In this document: positions 58,906 through 64,000 of the stretch, one piece after another
Layout: the number at the start of each line of letters is the position of its first letter
How positions within the stretch are numbered: position 1 is the first letter of the stretch
NCBI GenBank assembly: GCA_009911355.1
Contig: QXXE01000020.1
Coordinates: forward strand, 1 to 64,000
Reading direction: 5' to 3'
From: Clostridiaceae bacterium
GTDB lineage: Bacteria; Bacillota; Clostridia; Oscillospirales; Butyricicoccaceae
Length of the DNA: 64,000 nucleotides
Translations under genes and position numbers: made by a program
Notes under the pieces: generated by a model
What the model was told of the DNA's origin: nothing
What the model saw: the letters and a program-made list of their open reading frames with translations, nothing else
Database searches by the model: none

Positions 58906-58936
58906 GACCAATATGCAGCATTTCGCGCGCAGCCCT

Positions 58937-59461
58937 TTAATGCGGCAGGCGCAGCCGTGACAGGTCAACGCCTTCGTTTTGCAGCAGCTTCACCTTCGCT
59001 TCCAGCCCGCCGGCATAGCCGGTCAGGCTTCCATCCGAGCCTACTACCCGGTGGCATGGGATGATAATCGAAATCGGGTTATGCCCAACCGCGCCCCCGA
59101 TCGCCTGCCCCGCGAGCCCAGGGCGGTGCATTTTTTCAGCCATCTGCCGCGCAAGGCTGCCATAAGTAGCCAGTTCCCCATAGGGGATCTGCCGCAGCAG
59201 TTCCCACACGCCCTGCCGGAAGCTGCTGCCCATGGGGCACAGCGGCAGTTCGTCTGGGGAGGGCTTTTCCCCGGCAAAATACCGGCTGAGCCAATCCTTC
59301 GCGGCGTCCAGCACCGGTTCGCTGCTGTTTTCCCGCCGTTCGCCAGAAAGCCCATTCCCAAAGTATTTCTGCCCTTCAATCCACAGCCCGATCAGTGCCC
59401 CATCCCGTGCCGCAAGTGTCAGCTTCCCGACCGGCGAGGGATAGCTTGTCAATTGGTCCAT
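58937..59461 (-). CDS. ogt: Methylated-DNA-[protein]-cysteine S-methyltransferase
   Basis: The 174-aa repair protein removes methyl groups from O6-methylguanine by suicide transfer to its own Cys. The active site IIPCHRVVGSDGSLTGYAGG is intact, and FRQGVWELLRQIPYGELATYGSLA (quoted in part: GVWELLRQIPYGE) forms the helix-turn-helix. The N-terminal ribonuclease-like domain is short as in Ogt. It is a single gene, divergent from the macro-domain gene. Confidence 0.95.
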   Translation of the reverse strand: MDQLTSYPSPVGKLTLAARDGALIGLWIEGQKYFGNGLSGERRENSSEPVLDAAKDWLSRYFAGEKPSPDELPLCPMGSSFRQGVWELLRQIPYGELATYGSLARQMAEKMHRPGLAGQAIGGAVGHNPISIIIPCHRVVGSDGSLTGYAGGLEAKVKLLQNEGVDLSRLRLPH

Positions 59462-59709
59462 ACGCGAGCCCTTCTTTCTATCGTGACTCTTATTGTATCA
59501 CAAACCCTTCTCGCGGCGCAACATAATTTTACAAGGATTCCATATTTTTTCATCTATTCCGTCCCATATTTGCAAAAAGGCGCGTTAGAAGCATTGACTT
59601 CTACCCCTTTTCCCATTATACTCAGGTTATATTGCTGTTTGGTATCCGTTTCCAGCATCCGGCGGTGTTCAAACGGCTTCCCAAAACATCCGAAAAGGGG
59701 GCGGTTCCT

Positions 59710-60621
59710 ATGCCACTCTATTTCCTCCGCGGGGACATCACCAAGCTGCACACCGATGCCGTAGTCAATGCGGCGAACTCTGCGCTCGCGCCGGGCGGCG
59801 GGGTCTGCGGCGCAATCTTTGCGGCTGCGGGCTATGACAGGCTGGACCGCGCCTGCCGGGCCATTGGCGGCTGCGAAACCGGGCAGGCCGTCCTGACCGA
59901 CGGGTTCGCGCTGCCCGCAAGCTATATCATCCACACGGTTGGCCCGGTCTGGCATGGCGGCAGCCACGGGGAAGCGCAACTGCTGAAAAGCTGCTATCGA
60001 AGCAGCCTGCTTCTGGCGGAGCAGCACGGCTGCGCGTCCATTGCGTTCCCGCTGATCTCCGCCGGGATTTACGGCTATCCGAAGCGGGAAGCGCTCGCGC
60101 TGGCGGTCGAAGCGATCTGCGAATTCCTGGACACGCACGAGATGGAAGTCACGCTTGCGCTGTTTGAGCACGGGGCGGCGCTCGTAGACGCGGCGCTTCT
60201 CAGCCAAGTGCAGCCGTTTATCGACCGCCGCTGCGCAGACGCACCTAACGCCCAACAGCCGCCGGAGGGGATGCGCGCAGATCCCGGCGAAGCGTTTGAG
60301 GCGTGCCTGCTGCGCCTGATGGATGAACGCGGCCTGTCAGCCGCCGCGGTATGCAGGCGGGCAAACCTCAGCCGCAGGCAGTTCGCGCAGCTGTGCGAGG
60401 GTAGCCTTGCCCCGGGCAAACCGGCCGTGCTGGCGCTAGCCGTTGCGCTGCGGCTCAGCCATGAGGACACATGCCGCCTGCTTGCCTCCGGCGGTTTCGC
60501 GCTTTCGCAAAGCTGCCTGACCGACGTGACGGCAGAGTATTTCATCCGTTCAGGCCGCTTCGATATTTTTGAAATCAACGAGATCCTGTTCGCGCTTGGC
60601 GAAACCCAGCTGGGCGCGTAG
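59710..60621 (+). CDS. Macro-domain ADP-ribose hydrolase with C-terminal helix-turn-helix domain
   Basis: The 303-aa protein has an N-terminal macro domain (residues 1-170): RGDITKLHTDAVVNAANSAL, the loop PGGGVCGAIFAAAG, HTVGPVWHGG and FPLISAGIYGYP, all typical of O-acetyl-ADP-ribose/protein ADP-ribose deacetylases. After a linker, residues about 200-303 form a helical domain with AAVCRRANLSRRQFAQLCEG and SHEDTCRLLASGGFAL, like an Xre helix-turn-helix plus extra helices. The target is unknown. AGGGGG supports the start at 59710. Confidence 0.9.
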   Translation: MPLYFLRGDITKLHTDAVVNAANSALAPGGGVCGAIFAAAGYDRLDRACRAIGGCETGQAVLTDGFALPASYIIHTVGPVWHGGSHGEAQLLKSCYRSSLLLAEQHGCASIAFPLISAGIYGYPKREALALAVEAICEFLDTHEMEVTLALFEHGAALVDAALLSQVQPFIDRRCADAPNAQQPPEGMRADPGEAFEACLLRLMDERGLSAAAVCRRANLSRRQFAQLCEGSLAPGKPAVLALAVALRLSHEDTCRLLASGGFALSQSCLTDVTAEYFIRSGRFDIFEINEILFALGETQLGA

Positions 60622-60656
60622 CTGTGGCCTCTGCCTGCCATTAGCCATCTCCCGGA

Positions 60657-60696
60657 TACCCCCTCCTGCCTACCAAACCGGCGGGAGGGGGTTTTC
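60657..60696 (+). terminator. Intrinsic terminator
   Basis: ACCCCCTCC / GGGAGGGGGT stem followed by TTTT, after the macro-domain gene. Confidence 0.85.
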
Positions 60697-60752
60697 GCAG
60701 GAACAAGCAGACGCCACATATTTTATATTTTGCTTGCAACCTGGAAAATCGG

Positions 60753-60805
60753 TTGACAATGCCCTGTTTTCGTGCTATTATGAAGTTAGTAAAGCGGTTT
60801 ACTAA
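60753..60805 (+). promoter_or_regulatory. Promoter and perfect operator of the FAH-kduI-kduD operon
   Basis: TTGACA (60753) and TATTAT (60776), 17-bp spacer. TTAGTAAAGCGGTTTACTAA (60786-60805) is an 8-bp perfect inverted repeat around GCGG, placed at the transcription start. A LacI- or GntR-type repressor not encoded here probably binds it. Confidence 0.85.
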
Positions 60806-60827
60806 ACACAAAGAGGAGGGACACCCC

Positions 60828-61712
60828 ATGAAGCTCTATACCTTCCGCCGCGCGCCCGGCGCCGCGGATGAGCTCGGCGTAGGCTGCGCCGAAAAGCCTG
60901 GTTTCCTGTACCCGCTGGAATGCTTTGGGCTGCATTTCCATGATATGACCGACCTCATCCGCACCGCGTCCCCGGAGCAGCTTGCCGCGCTGCGCACGCC
61001 GCCCGCAGGCGCGGAGCCCCTGCCGTTCGCGGCCCTGACCGCACGCGCCCCCATCCCCCGCCCTGCGCAGGACGTGCTGTGCCTCGGCATCAACTACAGC
61101 GCACACCATACCGAGGCGGGCCGCTTTGACAAGGACGCGTTTGGCGACCGCCCGCAGGCGATCTATTTTTCCAAGCGTGTCACCGAAGCCACCGGCGACG
61201 GCGACCCGATCCCGCGCTACGAGGGGCTGGTGGACAGCCTCGACTATGAAAACGAGCTTGCAGTGATCCTTGGCCGCGACGCGTGGCAAGTCCGCGCGGA
61301 GGACGCTGCGCAATACATTTTCGGCTACACCATTCTCAACGACGTCAGCGCGCGCAACCTCCAGACGGGGCACAAGCAGTGGTACTTCGGCAAAAGCCTT
61401 GACGGCTTTACACCAATGGGCCCCTGCATCGTCACCGCCGACGAGATCGCTTATCCGCCCGCGCTTGCCGTGCGCACCACGGTAAACGGCGAGCTGCGCC
61501 AGGATGGCAACACCCGGCAGTTCATCACTGACATTGCGCACGTCCTTGCCGAGCTGACGCAGGGCATGACGCTGAAAGCGGGCACGGTGATCGCGACTGG
61601 CACGCCTGCGGGCGTTGGCATGGGGATGCAGCCGCCCTGTTTCCTGGAACGCGGCGACACTGTTATCTGTGAGATCGAGGGCATTGGCACACTGACAAAC
61701 ACGGTCGGCTGA
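60828..61712 (+). CDS. Fumarylacetoacetate hydrolase (FAH)-family protein
   Basis: The 294-aa protein has the FAH catalytic core (residues about 80-294): LCLGINYSAHHTEAG, the metal Glu pair in LDYENELAVILGRDA, YTILNDVSARNLQ, KSLDGFTPMGPCIV and VIATGTPAGVGMG. Family members hydrolyse or hydrate beta-diketo or 2-keto acids and decarboxylate others. With kduI and kduD it should act on a uronate-derived keto acid, but the step is not known. GAGGAGGG precedes the ATG. Confidence 0.9.
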   Translation: MKLYTFRRAPGAADELGVGCAEKPGFLYPLECFGLHFHDMTDLIRTASPEQLAALRTPPAGAEPLPFAALTARAPIPRPAQDVLCLGINYSAHHTEAGRFDKDAFGDRPQAIYFSKRVTEATGDGDPIPRYEGLVDSLDYENELAVILGRDAWQVRAEDAAQYIFGYTILNDVSARNLQTGHKQWYFGKSLDGFTPMGPCIVTADEIAYPPALAVRTTVNGELRQDGNTRQFITDIAHVLAELTQGMTLKAGTVIATGTPAGVGMGMQPPCFLERGDTVICEIEGIGTLTNTVG

Positions 61713-61757
61713 GCCCTTCGGGCAGCCGGTCAAATATGCACAAAAGGAGACGTAAGC

Positions 61758-62600
61758 ATGGATATCCGTTACTCAGTCAACCAGCGCGATTTCAAGCGCT
61801 ACACCACCCAGGAGCTCCGCGACGAGTTCCTCATTGACGGCCTGTACCAGCCCGACGAGGTGCGGGCGGTCTATTCCCATGTCGACCGCATGGTCACGCT
61901 CGGCTGTATGCCGGTGCAGGAAGCCGTGCCGATCGACAAAGGGATTGACGTATGGCACACCTTCGGCACCCGGTTCCTGCTGGAACGCCGCGAGATCGGC
62001 ATTTTCAACATCGGCGGCAACGGCGTAGTCGAAGCCGACGGCGAACGCTTTGAGATGGGGTACGAGGACTGCTTATACATCACGCGCGGCACGGAATCGG
62101 TTGTTTTCCGCACAAATGACCCCGCAAATCCAGCAAAATTCTACATGGTTTCAGCTCCTGCGCATAAAGCCTGCAAAACGACCTTTATCCCGATCGCAAA
62201 GGCAAACCACAAGCCGCTCGGGGACGCAAAAACCTCAAATAAGCGCGTAATCAACCAGTTTATCCATCCGGATGTTCTGGAAACCTGTCAGTTGTCGATG
62301 GGGCTGACACAACTGGACGAGGGCAGCGTTTGGAACACCATGCCCGCGCACACCCATGAGCGCCGCATGGAGGTTTACACCTATTTCGGCATTCCCGAGG
62401 GCAATGTTGTATTCCACATGATGGGCGAGGGTTCGGAGACCCGCCACATCGTAATGCAGAACGAGCAGGCGGTTATTTCCCCGTCCTGGTCAATCCATGC
62501 GGGCTGCGGCACTTCCAATTATACGTTTATTTGGGCGATGGGCGGCGAGAATCAGGCGTTTGACGACATGGACGTCATCCCGACTGAAAACTTACGATAA
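61758..62600 (+). CDS. kduI: 5-Dehydro-4-deoxy-D-glucuronate isomerase
   Basis: KduI converts 5-keto-4-deoxyuronate, from cleaved pectin or glycosaminoglycan, to 2,5-diketo-3-deoxygluconate. The 280-aa cupin begins MDIRYSVNQRDFKRYTTQEL and has the zinc motif PAHTHERRMEVYTYF (HxHx4E) near residue 195. Length matches the family. AAGGAG precedes the ATG. It lies between an FAH-family gene and kduD. Confidence 0.95.
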   Translation: MDIRYSVNQRDFKRYTTQELRDEFLIDGLYQPDEVRAVYSHVDRMVTLGCMPVQEAVPIDKGIDVWHTFGTRFLLERREIGIFNIGGNGVVEADGERFEMGYEDCLYITRGTESVVFRTNDPANPAKFYMVSAPAHKACKTTFIPIAKANHKPLGDAKTSNKRVINQFIHPDVLETCQLSMGLTQLDEGSVWNTMPAHTHERRMEVYTYFGIPEGNVVFHMMGEGSETRHIVMQNEQAVISPSWSIHAGCGTSNYTFIWAMGGENQAFDDMDVIPTENLR

Positions 62601-62615
62601 AGGGGAGGTTTTGAT

Positions 62616-63416
62616 ATGCATATTCTGGAACAGTTCCGTTTGGACGGCAAAGTTGCGCTGGTGACCGGCGCAGCCTATGGCATCGGCTTTGCAATGGCGG
62701 AAGCGCTGGCGCAGGCGGGCGCGAAGATCGCTTTCAACTGCCGGAGCCAGTCGAATATGGACCGTGCGCTCGCCATGTACGCGGAAAAGGGCATTGATGC
62801 GCGCGGGTATCTCTGTGATGTGACCGACGAAGCGCAGGTTGCGCAGCTGATCGAAGAGATTGGGCGCGACCTCGGCCCGGTTGACATCCTGTTCAACAAT
62901 GCGGGGATTATCAAGCGTATCCCCATGACCGAGATGGACTGCGCGGAATTCCGGCAGGTGGTTGATATTGACCTTGTCGCGCCGTTTATCGTCTCGAAGG
63001 CTGTCATTCCCGGCATGATCGAGCGTGGGGGCGGCAAAATCGTGAATATCTGCTCGATGATGAGCGAGCTGGGGCGCGAGACGGTTTCCGCTTATGCAGC
63101 TGCGAAGGGCGGGCTCAAGATGCTGACGCGCAACATCGCTTCCGAATACGGTGCGTACAACATCCAGTGCAACGGTATCGGCCCCGGCTATATTGCGACC
63201 CAGCAGAACGCTGTGCTCCGCGAGCCGCAGGCAGACGGCTCCAAGCACCCGTTCGACTCTTTTATCCTGGCGAAGACCCCTGCTGCGCGCTGGGGCACGC
63301 CCGAGGATCTTGCTGGTGCGGCGGTGTTTCTTGCGTCCCCTGCGTCGGATTTTATCAATGGCCATGTGCTTTATGTTGACGGCGGCATCCTCGCCTATAT
63401 CGGCAAGCAGCCCTGA
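62616..63416 (+). CDS. kduD: 2-Dehydro-3-deoxy-D-gluconate 5-dehydrogenase
   Basis: KduD is the short-chain dehydrogenase that reduces 2,5-diketo-3-deoxygluconate to KDG with NADH. The 266-aa product has the SDR pattern VTGAAYGIGFAMAEALAQAG, DILFNNAGI, and the catalytic Ser/Tyr/Lys in ICSMM and VSAYAAAKGG. The nearest alternative is gluconate 5-dehydrogenase, but the kduI neighbour decides. KDG kinase and aldolase are not in the window. Confidence 0.92.
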   Translation: MHILEQFRLDGKVALVTGAAYGIGFAMAEALAQAGAKIAFNCRSQSNMDRALAMYAEKGIDARGYLCDVTDEAQVAQLIEEIGRDLGPVDILFNNAGIIKRIPMTEMDCAEFRQVVDIDLVAPFIVSKAVIPGMIERGGGKIVNICSMMSELGRETVSAYAAAKGGLKMLTRNIASEYGAYNIQCNGIGPGYIATQQNAVLREPQADGSKHPFDSFILAKTPAARWGTPEDLAGAAVFLASPASDFINGHVLYVDGGILAYIGKQP

Positions 63417-63444
63417 TTCTGTGCGTGCGTCCCTTCCGTTTTGT

Positions 63445-63533
63445 CCGCCTGCGCGGCGGGCGGTCCTGCGCGGACAGCGCCAGAGGGACTCGTCCCTCTG
63501 GACTCCCGTCTATCGCCTGCGGGCGGGACGGGG
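63445..63533. repeat. Dispersed GC-rich palindromic element
   Basis: Plus-strand single copy of the left-edge repeat with core CCAGAGGGACTCGTCCCTCTGG and the GCCTGCGGGCGGGACGG end, 28 bases after kduD. Confidence 0.92.
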
Positions 63534-63592
63534 GCTGTCCTGCCTGCGGGATTCCGTGCGTGGCTGATCTACAAAGGGCGGGCAATCTAAAT

Positions 63593-63618
63593 AGCACGAT
63601 TTTCTAGAAAATCGTGCT
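63593..63618. other. Perfect 26-bp palindrome
   Basis: AGCACGATTTTCT followed by its exact reverse complement with no loop. It could be a weak terminator for the kduD transcript or a protein site. Confidence 0.6.
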
Positions 63619-63647
63619 GTCATTCGTCATAAGTTTCTGCTACAGAC

Positions 63648-63686
63648 AAAAGCGTCCCTGCTCTTCACATCGGCAGGGACGCTTTT
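63648..63686. terminator. Terminator of flhB
   Basis: AAAAGCGTCCCTGC / GCAGGGACGCTTTT stem, active in the minus direction after flhB. Confidence 0.9.
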
Positions 63687-63693
63687 GATTTGT

Positions 63694-64000
63694 TTACTTT
63701 TCGATCTCGTCCAGCTTGTACAGGAAGACCATGACCTCAGCGACTGCGCCATACAGCATCGGGGGGATTTCCCTCCCCACCTCGGTATTCGCATACAGCG
63801 CACGCGCCACGGCAACGTTCTCAACCACTGCGATTTTATGCTCTTCGGCAACCGCGACGATCCGCTGCGCCATGAAATCCTGCCCTTTCGCCAGGACAAC
63901 CGGCGCTTCGTCCTCGCCTAGCTTATACCGCAGCGCAACCGCAAAATGGGTCGGGTTACGGATGACAACATCGGCCTGCGGCACCTGCTGCATCATACGC
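63694..64000 (-). CDS. flhB: Flagellar export protein FlhB, C-terminal part (cut by window edge)
   Basis: The visible 102 residues are the cytoplasmic domain of FlhB, with the autocleavage site NPTH in VVIRNPTHFAVALRYKLGED, then GQDFMAQRIVAVAEEHKI and the conserved end EVGREIPPMLYGAVAEVMVF. FlhB is the specificity switch of the flagellar type III export gate. The reading frame is open through the edge of the window, so the Met at 63996 is not the start. The short tail LYKLDEIEK fits flagellar rather than injectisome homologues. It implies a flagellar operon to the right. Confidence 0.92.
   Translation of the reverse strand, partial: RMMQQVPQADVVIRNPTHFAVALRYKLGEDEAPVVLAKGQDFMAQRIVAVAEEHKIAVVENVAVARALYANTEVGREIPPMLYGAVAEVMVFLYKLDEIEK

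Noticed and set aside
63996-63996. Met at the right edge as the start of a 100-aa protein
   Set aside because: The frame stays open through the edge, and the homology is to the internal FlhB cytoplasmic domain.

Overview
The window looks like chromosomal DNA from a high-GC, strictly anaerobic, Gram-positive gut-type clostridium, probably Oscillospiraceae/Ruminococcaceae. The evidence is: an oxygen-sensitive class III ribonucleotide reductase (nrdD/nrdG), an oxygen-sensitive radical SAM sulfatase-type maturase, a Na+-pumping decarboxylase, SLH-domain exported proteins, PTS and LacI/DeoR regulators, the last part of flagellar FlhB, and strong AGGAGG ribosome binding sites. The species cannot be named from the sequence alone. 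No rRNA, tRNA, CRISPR array or intact insertion sequence was seen.

Layout. 1-1600: five tandem copies of a GC-rich palindromic repeat, then small unknown genes. 1.6-9.4 kb: a phosphate-flavoured block. On the minus strand are a VTC-domain polyphosphate polymerase, a DUF4956 membrane protein and a CotH-family protein. Divergent from them is an OmpR-type response regulator, a Na+/phosphate cotransporter with a PhoU domain, and a histidine kinase. Both divergent promoters carry the same direct-repeat box, so the regulator probably controls both sides. 9.6-26.4 kb: a degenerate P-type ATPase-like membrane protein, rlmB, small regulators, pyrE, hemolysin III, DUF1836, a MATE transporter behind an attenuator-like leader, an Xre regulator with two small membrane proteins, a CBS protein, an FAD oxidoreductase, an SLH protein, and nrdD with a separate glycyl-radical peptide and nrdG.

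27-42.5 kb: a lone anaerobic sulfatase-maturase-type enzyme, then a LacI regulator divergent from a long sugar-acid operon. The operon has a ribose-type ABC transporter (ATPase gene split by a -1 frameshift), a lactonase-like MBL protein, a UroD-family protein, a scar where an alcohol dehydrogenase gene is fused to the tail of a sugar isomerase/epimerase gene, an HpcH/HpaI aldolase, three D-2-hydroxyacid dehydrogenases and glycerate kinase. The expected end product is phosphoglycerate.

42.8-49 kb: Cu/Zn superoxide dismutase-like protein, a sulfite/nitrite reductase-like iron-sulfur protein, a recombinase-derived DNA-binding protein, and a four-gene Na+-translocating oxaloacetate decarboxylase-type operon. 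49-57.3 kb: a mannitol-type PTS cluster (HPr variant, MtlA, MtlR) with 1-phosphofructokinase, a sorbose-1-phosphate-reductase-like dehydrogenase and a DeoR regulator, but no mtlD, which suggests a route through fructose-1-phosphate. 57.5-64 kb: a second SLH protein, ogt, a macro-domain/HTH fusion, a FAH-kduI-kduD operon behind a perfect operator, and the C-terminal part of flhB. Copies of the GC-rich palindromic repeat are scattered between genes throughout.
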